Assembly: GCF_021462225.1 (NCBI RefSeq)
Contig: NC_061794.1
Coordinates: 42,718,914 to 42,782,913 of the forward strand
Direction: 5' to 3'
DNA length: 64,000 nt
Source: Girardinichthys multiradiatus
Lineage: Eukaryota > Chordata > Actinopteri > Cyprinodontiformes > Goodeidae
This document shows positions 14,115-25,075 of the stretch, piece after piece; position 1 is the first letter of the stretch, and the number at the start of each line of letters is the position of its first letter. A program made the position numbers and the translations under genes. A model generated the notes under the pieces. That model searched no databases and was not told where the DNA came from. It was given only the letters and a program-made list of their open reading frames with translations.

Positions 14115-14570
14115 CCGGTTATGGGTAACAGCTAAAATCTTCTGTCATACTGTTGTTCCGTAAGTTTAAATCCTTCAGATTTTTTAATACCAAAAAATTA
14201 GACTGTCTGACCACAGTGTGGTTCAGCTCAAAGAAAAATAAAGTACAGCATCTCTCCCTTCCCCTGGCTGTTGCTGCACACTGCCAGTCAGCTGGCTGAA
14301 AGAAGACTACTAAACCTTCCTCGATATAATATCATATAGATAATATTATAGATATAATATTCTGTGCAATAAGCAACTATTATAATAAGCCGGTGTTTAT
14401 TCTAGTTTAATGTATATCTTTGTATCATAATGAAAATTAAAATAAATAGATTTTGGAGATTTAACTATAATAATCAATGTTTGATTATTTTTGAAGCAGT
14501 GCAAATACTCATATTTTTACTCATGTTTATCACACTGATAATCTCATACTGGTGCATGCCTCGTTCAAGG
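14115..14570. repeat. Old dispersed repeat, family B, copy 1
   Basis: Contains the block at 14268-14303 (gttgctgcacactgccagtc and onward) that recurs at 17722-17757 with about two differences. Downstream in the same order both copies carry ggtgtttat, aatgaaaat..aataaata, and an ending of the form atttttac(c/t)ca..ctcat. Similarity beyond these blocks is patchy. The family resembles fish hAT/BED-type non-autonomous repeats, which is a recalled impression. Confidence 0.5.
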
Positions 14571-15130
14571 AAATATGTTAGATGAGTGAAGAAAATCTGC
14601 ATATTTAGTTGTTTAAAAGAGGAGTGCTATTACTGGAAGGTTTTCCTTCAAAACTGGCCAAACAGTTTAAAACCTGTGTGCTTCATATGTTTAGAGACAG
14701 TGGCAAGTGTTTAACTTGTCACTGTAAATCATCCTCATGTAATCAACACAAGTTATTTAACAAATCATACCCGCTTGACTCTAAGCTGAGAGCACAGAAA
14801 ATAAACTGTCTAAGAGCCCAACCGACCCAGCAGAATCCTGACATGGTGCCTCACCGCTCAGCAGCAGAGGGGGATTTGAAGTCAACATAAAATCCTTTCA
14901 AACTCTGGAGGTGGCAAAGTGTACATAAGTTCTGGGCCTTTTATATTTGTTGAGAATATTTACATGGAAAAAAACAAAAAAAGAATGGAGGCAACAAATT
15001 GTATTGTTTGTTTGCTAAACGCAAACACATTAGATGTCTTTTTAGATCTTTACAGTTCAGCAAACCTCTTAAAATGTTATTGACCCCTAGTCTAACCAAA
15101 AAGAGAGATTACTGAATGAGTTCCAATCTA
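14571..15130. other. Gene-free DNA
   Basis: A 93-codon frame at 14609-14890 has no recognisable domain. Nothing else is seen. Confidence 0.5.
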
Positions 15131-16800
15131 ATATTTTAAGGCTGCCCCTTTTCCCGCAGATTTTCTCATCCTGAGCCTAGTTCCCTTTTCCTACTTAAAC
15201 TGGATAAACAACATCTGCCTTGATCGTAGGACGTTTTTCCTGAACAACCCACTTAGGAGGGGTTTCTGCTAGCCAATTCCCACAAGCTGCTGTCAGTCAC
15301 TCGCTGGCACTGCAACACTTAATGCCTTTGTCTGTTCTCCAATTTATCTTGTTAACAGCAAATTGGGCTAACGGCTTGAAGCACGGCGCTATTGTAAAAA
15401 AAAAAAAAAAAAAAGAAACGTGAGGGGAGTACTCCCACGGCCACAGAATAACATATGGCCCCCTTCACTCAAAAATGCATCCCGAGCACTTATAGGGCTT
15501 CGTGTTTACACCGTATATAAACCTGATACACAAATTCCATCTTGAACCCGCGGCCTGTTAGCCTCTGGCTTTGTGATGCTTGCCCAGTAATAAAGCAAAG
15601 CTTTAATGCGGCCTATTCTGCACCGGTGAGTAATTGGCATTCTAAATTACCATACAGACCATGTTTGCAAAGGAAGTAAATCTGTGAATAACTGGCCTTA
15701 CTTGTGCAAGCATTCACAAGTATTACTAGGCATTTGTGAACAGGGGAAGGGCGGGGGGTCTCATAATATTACATTCCCTAAAAGGACAAGCAAATTGAAT
15801 GCTGAATCCAGAAGATAAATGTCTAAACTGGGAATGAGTTTAGTTTTGGACGAAAAAAAAAAAACAATTTCCACCAAGAGAGATGCTGCATCTTTAAGAC
15901 CGCCACAAAAAAAAATGAAACCTATTCCTTTGCATCTTCCATGCTCTTATTCCAATACTGATCTCTCCTTGTTCCCCCCTCCACACATCATTAAACATAT
16001 TATTATAACATGACTGTCAGCCCGCGCCTCTCCTCGCTCCGTTCTTGCTCTGCCAGGTAATCAATTTGTCGTCACTCTCTGTAACCCCAGTAAAGTCATC
16101 AAGCGAAATGAGTTACAGCTGCAAAGAGCCTTCAAGAATACAGGAGAGAGAGAGGAGGGAGGATGGGGGGGGGTCGAACAAAAAAGGGACGCGAGAAAAA
16201 ATGACAACACAGTCCAGGAATATTCCACCGCTTGATAGCACATCCCAGGTCTTGAAGATGAAATATTAATGCACAATTTGTTTATCTGCGGGCCCACATC
16301 TCTCCGGTGCCGAGCTGTTAATTTTCTATCGGCACAGACAACGGATCAGTCAGTCATGAACTCTTCACAGCCATTACCGGGAGACATTTTGATTAAGTAT
16401 TCCTAATGTAGTGGATAGGAAAGAATGAAAACACTCTGCCTGCCAACTTTTGATTGACCATTAAGCCACTGATGAATGCGCCTGTCAAAAAGGAGACAAT
16501 TACCTCAACAATGAAGAAACTCTTCTGGAAGGCTTATTTCTCTGTAGGGCTGACACATTTACCAGAGTACAGGCGAGGCAGCTGAGAGCGTGTAAAGGGA
16601 TCACTTAGGCATCTTCTCAAAAGTTCTCAGAATAAAAGCTGGGGGCATTGTTTAACAGAAAAGGCGGCTATTCCAAGCCTCGGGTGCGGGGAAAACAAAA
16701 AATAAAAAATTGACTGTGTGAATGTATGGCAATGTGAGCGAGCGTGTGTGTAAACTGAGAGTGTGTCGGGCAGATAATGGTCTCAGTATCTTAAGCGGCT
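15130..16800. promoter_or_regulatory. Cluster of candidate conserved non-coding elements
   Basis: Repeat-poor sequence of balanced composition. Subsegments are about 15240-15390, 15530-15690, 16030-16110 and 16270-16620. They have no long frame, no transposon similarity and many transcription-factor-like words (attaccatacagaccatgtt, taatgcggcctattctgcac). It lies upstream of the GC-rich block at 18.4-19.45 kb, so it could be regulatory to it. A 19-A run at 15396-15414 interrupts it. This is inference only. Confidence 0.3.
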
Positions 16801-17520
16801 GCAAAGAGATGCTATTATTTGGCAGAGAACAATCGCCATCTGGTTGTTACATCCGCAGCCGTAATAAAGACTGATAACTCCTCAAAGCACCACAACCAAA
16901 TAATTGCATCCTCAGAACGCTGGGATGCCCTTGATCAATCTGGATTTAATCCAGCAGCTCTGTCATTGTTGAAGCTATTTGTTTTAAGGGAAGTTTCAGG
17001 AAAAAAAAATGGAGTGCAGGAAATGAATGAGGTGGTGTTAGGTTGAGTTGTGTGCATGTGATTGTGATTTTTCTAGATTTTTTAGAGTGAACATGAGATC
17101 AGAAAATAAGCATCAAAAGATGAAGATAAAGAATTCAACAAGCAAGTACTGTGACCTTCTATACAAAAAAAACAAATCCGGTGTGTGTTGCCGAGGTGTG
17201 TTTTACTCCTTTTCTCCTGGATAGACCTCACGTTACTGTGTCTGTGTGTGTGTTCAGCTTTGTGCGTGTGAAGGAGTGTAACCCATTCTCCATTTGTCCA
17301 TAAGATTATGAAGAGTTCATACAGAGTTCATCTGCTACAGATACAGCGGCAGCAGCACATCTTTCAGCCCCTCTCTTCTCCACTTCATGCGGGTCAAATC
17401 GAAAACACCCGGAGAATATTTTTTTTCTATAATTTAACTGTGAGAAAAAGTTTTAAACCATGAGGGAAAACATGCCCTGTGACTGCTTATGCCATTATAG
17501 AGGAAGATTTCAACAGCAAT
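16801..17520. other. Gene-free DNA
   Basis: Mixed-composition sequence with TG-rich tracts near 17180-17280. No domain-bearing frame or element is recognised. Confidence 0.5.
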
Positions 17521-17524
17521 TATG

Positions 17525-18280
17525 CCTTTAATTCTTTTTGAGGCATGGGCCGGTAACCCAGGTATCGAGGTTTAAAAATGTTACTGTTTCTAAATAGCTA
17601 AAATTTTCCCAGAAACAGTTTCTACTGTCTGTTAAATGAGATGCCAGAGAAAATGCCAGAGTGATACATTTTTCTCCAGCTTTACACACCATAGAGTAAC
17701 ATTACCCTCCACCACCCCCACCTGTTGCTGTACACTGCCAGTCAGCTGGCTCAAAGACGGCAACTTCCCTTTTTATCCACCTACAAGAAAGGAATATTCG
17801 GTAGTGTGGAAATGTTTAGTCATAAAAAACACGGAGAGCCATGAAGTGTTGCTCGCCGGCTAAAGCAGCAGATAGCCCAACTAATTACATAGCCAATAGC
17901 AGCTTATTATACTCCCAGTGTTACTTAAGAAAACGGAGAATGACATAAAGGTTTATCTATCGGCAAAAAAACATTTAAAAAGTACGACTCAATTCATTTA
18001 GCAGGTGTTTATATTTTTTGCTTAAGTCTATCCATCCTAATGAAAATAACAATAAATACATATTACAGGTTTATTTATTATTCTAAAGTTAAGTATAAAT
18101 CTGAATGTTATACTTTTTGCAGCAGAAGAGCTATTTTATTAAAGAAAGCAATTAGCTCATGCTATGCATTTTTGTTGAACATTTTTCTTAATACACAGTA
18201 TGCCATTAAATCGTAGTATTTTTACCCAAGCTCATCATACACTGAGACTCTCATATAAAATTCTAAGCGAATAATTTGTC
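17525..18280. repeat. Old dispersed repeat, family B, copy 2
   Basis: Pairs with 14115-14570 by the shared block at 17722-17757 and by later co-linear words (ggtgtttatattttttgctt, ctaatgaaaataacaataaa, tttttacccaagctcatcat). A short frame at 17636-17863 runs through it. Its stretch VVWKCLVIKNTES faintly recalls a BED zinc-finger start (VWKxF), but this is too weak to call. It is probably a decayed or non-autonomous hAT-like copy. Confidence 0.5.
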
Positions 18281-18399
18281 CCATACCCCCCACCTTACTG
18301 ATTTAGCATTGGACTTTAGACGCCCAACGTTGTTTAAGAGAACCCTGATGGGTCCCATCCGGATGTCCCTGAAGAAAATACAGCTGTTCAGAGTCTGCG

Positions 18400-19445
18400 T
18401 TCGGGTTATTTACAGTTATATAACTCTGTCCTGAATAAACTACCAAATTCCTGCTTAGCTGGGGGCTCCTTGGGACACACAGGAGGAGGGAGGTGGAGAG
18501 GTGTGGGGGGGTGTCCCAATGGATTAAAGTTTGAATTGTGTTTAAAACCGGTTTCCACACAGAAAAGAGAAAATCTCACTCGTGTTAACAAGGTTTTCTT
18601 TTGGTCGCTTACCCGCAGCCCGTTTGGGAGCCTGCTGCTTCCTCCGTGGCATTTTTGCTTTTGTTTCTCTTTCTGGAGTCGCAGCTCACTCACTGTGTCC
18701 AGGTGAAATCTGAATGCGGTCTGTACGCTAGTCCATGCATTCACACGCACACACACACACACACACACGGAGCAGAGAGTGCGGAGTGTGTGTAAGTCTC
18801 TATTTCTCTCCGAGTTGCTCGGTGGTTTTTAAAGAAGAAAAGAAAAGAAAAAAGAATCCAAGAAGGGTTCGTTTACAAAGCGGGGAGCAGATGTTCAAAC
18901 GCGGCTCTCTGTTCACCTTCCTCTTCTTCCTCTTCCTCCAGGCTACGACTCGTCTCTTTTCACCATCCGCTTTTGTCCATCAGTGCCTCGTATGTTGATC
19001 GACGGGTGTCAGTCAGTCAGTGAGTCCAGGCAGAGCAGCTGCTGTTGTTTTCTGGCGCCGTGGATAAAAATGTGCGCGTAAAAAGGAAGAAAAGGCGTTC
19101 TGGTGATGGTGCGGTGGATTACGCACGGTGCAGGCGAAGGGGGTGAGGCGATGCCAGCAGACATCGATCCATAGAACAAACTGAACATTAAAAACTCCTC
19201 CCTCCTCGCCTGGACTTGATGATGGCAGCGAGACATTTGTTACACTAGATAACCATGAGTTTATTAAAGGAACAGAGGCCAGAGAAAAGACACGGGAGCT
19301 GGAGCTGTTTGTTCCGCGGCTGCTTTCTACCACTCTGCTTTTCTCAGGCTGAACTGCTCCAGAGCTTCCGCTTTGCTCGCTGGAAGAAGTTTGAAAGATC
19401 TCCAACAAATATGAATGAAGCTTCTCGAGTCACACGCCTATAGTA
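18400..19445. promoter_or_regulatory. GC/CpG-richer block, candidate promoter or first exon
   Basis: The window's clearest local rise in GC and CpG among otherwise unique sequence. It contains a pure CA tract (18742-18768), a purine-rich tract (18831-18862), a polypyrimidine run ending cag near 18941 that resembles a splice acceptor, and a GTATGT donor-like word near 18989. A methionine at 18891 opens a 35-codon frame with a signal-peptide-like start (basic residues, then a run of F and L). This would fit a first coding exon, but the frame is short and unsupported. A transcription start on either strand is possible. No gene is claimed. Confidence 0.3.
18742..18768. repeat. CA microsatellite
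   Basis: Alternating CA run with one interruption (cacacg). Confidence 0.95.
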
Positions 19446-19451
19446 GGACTA

Positions 19452-20010
19452 TGCAGGTGCATTTCAGTTAATAACAATATCATTGAAAAGTTAATATATT
19501 TCAAAAATAAAATTCAAAACTGCAGAAGCATTTCACAATTTATGTTTTTTTTTATTATTTTATTACAGCTAATACAAACCCAAAATTCACTATCAGAAAA
19601 TGAGAATAAGCCATAAAACGTCATTTATTTTAAAAAAAAAAAGTGACTGTACACAGTGTTGCAACCATATTGATGAAAAGTTGAGTAAAAGGAAAAGGTG
19701 GAGTACAAAAAGCTACACAATAAACCCTAGCTTTTGGTCACCAGAAGGTCATTGTTAAATAAGCTAAAAAGAAAGTTGAGTGGAAGGATAAAGTGTTGTA
19801 GGAAAATGTCCACTGTGGCATACTGTTTCATCTAAATTAATTAGAATATCATCAAAAAGTACATTTATTTCAGTAATTCAAAGTCAAAATTTGAAACCAC
19901 AGTCATATAGAGTGGTATATTTCAACTTTTTATCTAGTTAATTTTGATGATCAGAACTCAACATTAACTAATGAAAACTCAAAATTTAATTCAAAATATA
20001 ATGACTATGT
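19452..20010. mobile_element. Degraded Tc1 terminal sequences (two same-direction ends)
   Basis: Two stretches, 19452-19620 and about 19828-20000, both resemble the outer end of a fish Tc1 family: agaatatcatc(a/g)aaaag, then tatttcag, ttaattttgatgat and ctaatgaaaactc. They lie in the same direction rather than inverted, so this is not a simple two-ended element. The sequence between them has no transposase frame. The related copy at 27605-28435 carries a recognisable transposase relic. Confidence 0.6.
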
Positions 20011-20143
20011 TAAGGCTAACACACTCACAAGGAAGACTGTTATCTTCGCTGTTGACTGCACATAGTCAATACATATGACATTCTAACAATGGTTTTGAGA
20101 AAACCAGGCTTCCCCATTTCATAAATAAAAGTTTACCAAATCA

Positions 20144-20156
20144 TAAAATATCATCA
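20144..20156. repeat. Left target-site duplication of SINE copy 2
   Basis: taaaatatcatca at 20144-20156 recurs at 20519-20531. The last base may belong to the SINE tail. Confidence 0.8.
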
Positions 20157-20518
20157 GTCAGTCAGTCATTTTCTACCACTTATTCCATAGTGGATCACGG
20201 GGGAGCTGGTGCCTATCTCCAGCAGTCTATGGGCGAGAGGTGGGGTACACCCTGGACAGGTCGCCAGTCCATCGCAGGGCAACACACATACAACCATGCA
20301 CACACTCATTCATACACCTAAGGGAAATTTAGAGAGACCAGTTAACCTAACAGTCATGTCTTTGGACTGTGGGAGGAAGCCGGAGTGCCCGGTGAGAACC
20401 CACGCATGCACGGGGAGAACATGCAAATTCCATGCAGAAAGACCCCAGGCTGGGAATTGAACCCAGAACCTTTTTACTGCAAGGCAACAGTGCTACCAAC
20501 TGCACCACCGTGCAGCCC
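20157..20518 (-). mobile_element. tRNA-headed SINE with L2-like tail, copy 2
   Basis: Reverse-oriented, full-length relative of 2913-3270. Reading from the right it starts gggctgcacggtggtgcagt, keeps a B-box-like region with mutations, and ends at the left in the gactgactgact-type tail. A 13-bp direct repeat flanks it. Confidence 0.9.
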
Positions 20519-20531
20519 TAAAATATCATCA
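20519..20531. repeat. Right target-site duplication of SINE copy 2
   Basis: Exact repeat of 20144-20156. Confidence 0.8.
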
Positions 20532-20573
20532 TTTAAAAAAATATATTTTGTCCAAGTTTGACCAGTCCATATA

Positions 20574-21812
20574 CAGGTCCTTCTCAAAATATTAGCATAT
20601 TGTGATAAAGTTAATTATTTTCCATAATGTCATGATGAAAATGTAACATTCATATATTTTAGATTCATTGCACACTAACTGAAATATTTCAGGTCTTTTA
20701 TTGTCTTAATACGGATGATTTTGGCATACAGCTCATGAAAACCCAAAATTCCTATCTCACAAAATTAGCATATTTCATCCGACCAATAAAAGAAAAGTGT
20801 TTTTAATACAAAAAACGTCAACCTTCAAATAATCATGTACAGTTATGCACTCAATACTTGGTTGGGAATCCTTTTGCAGAAATGACTGCTTCAATGCGGC
20901 GTGGCATGGAGGCAATCAGCCTGTGGCACTGCTGAGGTCTTATGGAGGCCCAGGATGCTTCGATAGCGGCCTTTAGCTCATCCAGAGTGTTGGGTCTTGA
21001 GTCTCTCAACGTTCTCTTCACAATATCCCACAGATTCTCTATGGGGTTCAGGTCAGGAGAGTTGGCAGGCCAATTGAGCACAGTGATACCATGGTCAGTA
21101 AACCATTTACTAGTGGTTTTGGCACTGTGAGCAGGTGCCAGGTCGTGCTGAAAAATGAAATCTTCATCTCCATAAAGCTTTTCAGCAGATGGAAGCATGA
21201 AGTGCTCCAAAATCTCCTGATAGCTAGCTGCATTGACCCTGCCCTTGATAAAACACAGTGGACCAACACCAGCAGCTGACACGGCACCCCAGACCATCAC
21301 TGACTGTGGGTACTTGACACTGGACTTCTGGCATTTTGGCATTTCCTTCTCCCCAGTCTTCCTCCAGACTCTGGCACCTTGATTTCCGAATGACATGCAG
21401 AATTTGCTTTCATCCAAAAAAAGTACTTTGGACCACTGAGCAACAGTCCAGTGCTGCTTCTCTGTAGCCCAGGTCAGGCGCTTCTGCTGCTGTTTCTGGT
21501 TCAAAAGTGGCTTGACCTGGGGAATGCGGCACCTGTAGCCCATTTCCTGCACACGCCTGTGCACGGTGGCTCTGGATGTTTCTACTCCAGACTCAGTCTA
21601 CCGCTTTTAATGATATGCTAATTTTGTGAGATAGGAATTTTGGGTTTTCATGAGCTGTATGCCAAAATCATCCGTATTAAGACAATAAAAGACCTGAAAT
21701 ATTTCAGTTAGTGTGCAATGAATCTAAAATATATGAATGTTAAATTTTCATCATGACATTATGGAAAATAATTAACTTTATCACAATATGCTAATATTTT
21801 GAGAAGGACCTG
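20574..21812 (-). mobile_element. Tc1 (DD34E) transposon with 200-bp inverted ends, internally deleted
   Basis: The ends start caggtccttctcaaaatatt and are inverted repeats of 200 bp (20574-20773 and 21613-21812) differing at one position by my reading. TA dinucleotides flank both sides (20572-20573, 21813-21814). The element is 1239 bp, shorter than the usual roughly 1.6 kb of this family. Just inside the right inverted repeat, at about 21600/21601, the sequence jumps from transposase codons straight to the terminal repeat, removing the start and DNA-binding half. The near-identity of the ends suggests a young insertion, probably mobilised by a transposase supplied elsewhere. Confidence 0.92.
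20851..21564 (-). pseudogene. Tc1 transposase, N-terminally truncated
   Basis: An open 237-codon frame, against about 340 in intact relatives, covers the DDE catalytic domain only. Counting from the first in-frame methionine, the catalytic triad is D51 (LFLDESKF), D141 (QHDLAPAH) and E176 (NPIENLW), with 34 residues between the last two, the classical Tc1 spacing. The paired helix-turn-helix domains and nuclear-localisation region that bind the terminal repeats are absent because of the internal deletion near 21600. The frame has no stop or shift within the catalytic domain, so decay is by deletion, not age. The internal methionine is only the first available start and need not be used. It ends AKGFPTKY, as in relatives. 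Confidence 0.9.
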
Positions 21813-21814
21813 TA

Positions 21815-22535
21815 TTGTAATAGAATGTTATAATTCATTTAAAAAAACACTGTACATAATTGGCTTCACAGGACATTATTTTTTGGGGAAGAATAAGAAT
21901 CCATTTATTTTTTCTCACAAATAAAGATTATAGAAATAAAAATCTATTTTAAAGACTGTAATGATTATAGAAGAATCAAGTTCAGGTTTGACTTGTCTAT
22001 ATGTTGTACAATCTCTGTTCAATGTACAATAACTTACATCAGGTTGGACCAGTCTAAATCTTTAAGATTTAAGTGCGATCTTTAAAAAATCAATTTACTA
22101 TGGAGCTAAAGTGGAAGCTTTAAATCAATTATGAACTTCACTGTTTTGAGTGTTTGTGCCACCCCTAATATTATGCCACCCTGGGCACTGAGCCATGTCA
22201 CCCAAATCAAAAACCACCGTTAGCCCAGCAGATGTTTCACTCAGATCTGTAAAATATCAGAGACTTGTCTAAAATATCAGAATTTACTGAAATTTCAAAA
22301 GCACAGTAAAATACAAAAACAGACGATTTTCATTCAAATTAAAATCAAACCTTTGGAACAAACATTAAATTTGATCTCCTTGACTAAAAGTGACAAAGAG
22401 AAATGCAGTAAAGGACAGTGAAAGTTATTTTCCCATGCTGTAGTTTACTTCACATCTTGCTTTTATTCTGAAAGTGTGTTTTATTCACACTTTTATACTT
22501 AAAATAATATTTTTCCAAAGCATTTTTTGAAACTA
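21815..22535. other. Gene-free DNA
   Basis: AT-rich unique sequence; no element or domain recognised. Confidence 0.5.
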
Positions 22536-22539
22536 CACC

Positions 22540-22810
22540 TCCATCTGTGGCTTTCGCCTCATAAAGCTTCTCTTTCTCTTTTAAAAGCCTTTCATGACCT
22601 AATCAAATATGAAGCTGAGGTGATGGATGACTTCATTTCAGAGAGACAACACCCCTCAGAGATCCAGGCTCGCCCCGCATTACAAATGGCTTCCTGATAA
22701 TATTCCATCACCCTATTTTGTGTCTGTCACTCATTTCGCCAATGATACCGGAGACCTCCCGTGAACTCCACCTGAACTTGTGCGATCAATCATGGCTCAG
22801 ATCAAGCTTG
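22540..22810. promoter_or_regulatory. Candidate conserved non-coding element
   Basis: Balanced, repeat-free block with motifs such as gcattacaaatggcttcctg and gcgatcaatcatggctcaga. No frame of note. Inference from texture only. Confidence 0.25.
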
Positions 22811-23640
22811 GGCCTTACCTGTTTGACAGCTCCTTACACTGTGTGTACACAAAGCAAACGCACGCCGTGACAGCCGGTACAGTGGTGCCCACCCCCACCT
22901 CACCTCCATGAAAGGCCTTGCTCCACTGCCACCCACACCCACGCTGTATCCTTGCCACATCTGCCTCTCCACACCTTTGTGCCCCAAACTGTGAAAATAA
23001 AAAAGTTTCTCATCAGCGCTTGCATTTACAACTTTTTACTGGCCACTCATGCATAACATCCATGTGCAGATGGCGGAATCTGTCATCCTTTGAGTCTTGA
23101 TGAGCTTTTCCTACACTCACTCGTTTGCCATTCTCATACCTGGCTGCGTTAGGATTTTACTCAACATGTTTCTCGTTAAGTGTTTTTTTGTTTTTTTTGT
23201 GGAGGAAAGCACCTGTGGATTTCATCATACTCATTAAGAAGCAGAGCCACTCTGACAAACAACGAGAAACAAAAGTTTGAGCATCATCTATGTGAACAGT
23301 GTCCTGCACATTTTTTGTCACGCCTGAAAGAGATTTGATCTTTTACTGCAGCAACATAATTTCACATGCCATTTTTTTCCAACCTTTTACTTATGATATT
23401 TATTTACTAAGAAAAAAAAACACATTACTATTCAGGTTGATCAGTGTTTATAGGTTTTTCATTTGTAATCCATTCCTGCACAGGGGCCTGTTCTCTTAGC
23501 TGCTCTTCAAAATGGGTAAAGCAAGAGGACACGCCACTAAAGAAAGGCTGTGCATGGATTTTCTGGAACTGGCTGCACAAAAAGAGCAACTTAGCTAAAT
23601 TTGCAATAATTTAAAAGTTTAAGATATCGGTACATAAAGG
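22811..23640. other. Gene-free DNA
   Basis: Mixed sequence with T-rich runs near 23185-23200. Nothing recognised. Confidence 0.5.
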
Positions 23641-23644
23641 AGTG

Positions 23645-23835
23645 TGACCCACATTTATCTTGGATCCATGCACAGTGAGGAGGACGGTAAAGGAAGGAAA
23701 AAAAATCACCAAAGCTCATGGTTAGAGAACTGGAGCAAACGTTTCAGTTTTAGATTATGCAATTGTAATAAAAGGGGAATATTTATTTGAATGCTTTTTA
23801 CACGTCTTTATCAGGGGTACCAATAATTGTGAAGT
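23645..23835 (+). mobile_element. Tc1-like remnant
   Basis: Carries cagtgaggaggacggtaaag near 23674, shared with 29703-29722 in another remnant, and ends in ggtaccaataattgtgaagt, a common Tc1 terminal-type phrase. No coding frame survives. Confidence 0.45.
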
Positions 23836-24480
23836 GAGCTTCAGTTAGCTTTGGAAAACCAACCATAACACTTCTGAAGCATGATCAAAATCAGCCTTTT
23901 ATTGAGTGTCAGCAAGGCGGTTTTGAAGCGCATCTTTTGTTTGAAGACTTTTGACCTCTAATGTTTACTGTAGGGTAGCCTTATACCACAGAACCTTACC
24001 TTAATTTTAAACTTCTGGTATGAGCCTACAGGCTTATTAAATTGCAAATAACATTTGCGTTACAGTCATTTGTACTTGTAGTTTGCCTATTGTACAGTTT
24101 AGTAAAAATAGATTACACGTTTTTTGATGTTACATATATATAAATTCATTAACATTCAAGTGGGACAGACCATTTCAGTTTGTTAAATTGTTAGTTTGGT
24201 CAGGGTAGTTAATTTGGTTCACCCAGAGCTTTAGAGAAGTAAAGAAAGAAAAAAGTCTGAGACAAAAAATACATTTTACACAACAATGATATGTTGTAAA
24301 TGTATTAAGGAAGAAATGTGGGAGCTCCAGGCAACTCTGCTACAGGATCATCTCGAGGAACATTTCTCCTAACAGTGAAAATATGTACACACCTAAAAAC
24401 ATAATGGATCCTCTCTGCATTACCGGTAATACAAAAATAAATAAATCTCTGTGAACCCCAGAGTTTCATTGAAATGTCCT
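23836..24480. other. Gene-free DNA
   Basis: AT-rich unique sequence without recognisable elements. Confidence 0.5.
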
Positions 24481-24484
24481 GTTC

Positions 24485-24985
24485 TCATCAGTGTTAAATT
24501 CACAGTTCACACAAAATAAAGTTTATGTCATGATCTACAGCTGTTTGTGTTTTGGTTCTCATTTGTGTTTGTATTCAGATCATTATAGTATCATTGTCAA
24601 AAGGGTCAAATTCCAATGGGTTGTGTCCTGTTCTGTGCATTGTAATTTAGTTTCTGATTTTGCCGTTAGTTTGTAACGTTTGGTTAGTTAGATGCTCTGT
24701 GTTTTCCTCACTTCCCTGCTTAGATCCCCCCCCCCCCCCCCCCCCCCCCAGCCTCTCTGGATTCTCTTGATTGTTTTCACCTGGTTTCCATGTCACTGAT
24801 CACTCCTTCTCAGTACTTAAGCTCCTTCTTTGTCTCACTGCTATAATGTACTGTGTCCCTTTGTGTTTTCCTCATGTTCTGCAAGTCCTTCAGTTTCATC
24901 ATTAAATAATCTTCATCATGCACCTGCCTCTGTCCTGTTGCATTTGGGTGCTCAACAGCATCCGAACATGAAGGTTTCTCTTAAA
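24485..24985 (+). repeat. Possible retroposon-like dispersed repeat
   Basis: The run of phrases (gtcatgatctacagctgttt, cacctggtttccatgtcact, cttaagctccttctttgtct, atgcacctgcctctgtcctg, tgcatttgggtgctcaacag) has the style of a common fish non-coding retroposon that ends in such a phrase. Ends and duplications were not found. A weak reverse-strand relative may lie at 44260-44500. Confidence 0.35.
24726..24749. repeat. Homopolymer of 24 cytosines
   Basis: Uninterrupted C24. Its length may be affected by assembly, and the opposite strand (G24) can form quadruplexes. Confidence 0.9.
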
Positions 24986-25075
24986 TGTATTTTAAGTTTT
25001 AGCTCAAGATCAATCAGCAGAGTCAGCAGCCAGCTTGTAACACAGTTACAAGGTCCTCAGCAACATAGCCACAAA

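Noticed and set aside
19013..19408. Minus-strand 131-codon frame in the GC-rich block
   Set aside because: Serine-rich, no domain; long frames are expected by chance where GC rises and stops thin out.
20942..21287. Plus- and minus-strand frames inside the Tc1 at 20574-21812 other than the transposase
   Set aside because: Alternative-frame shadows of the transposase.
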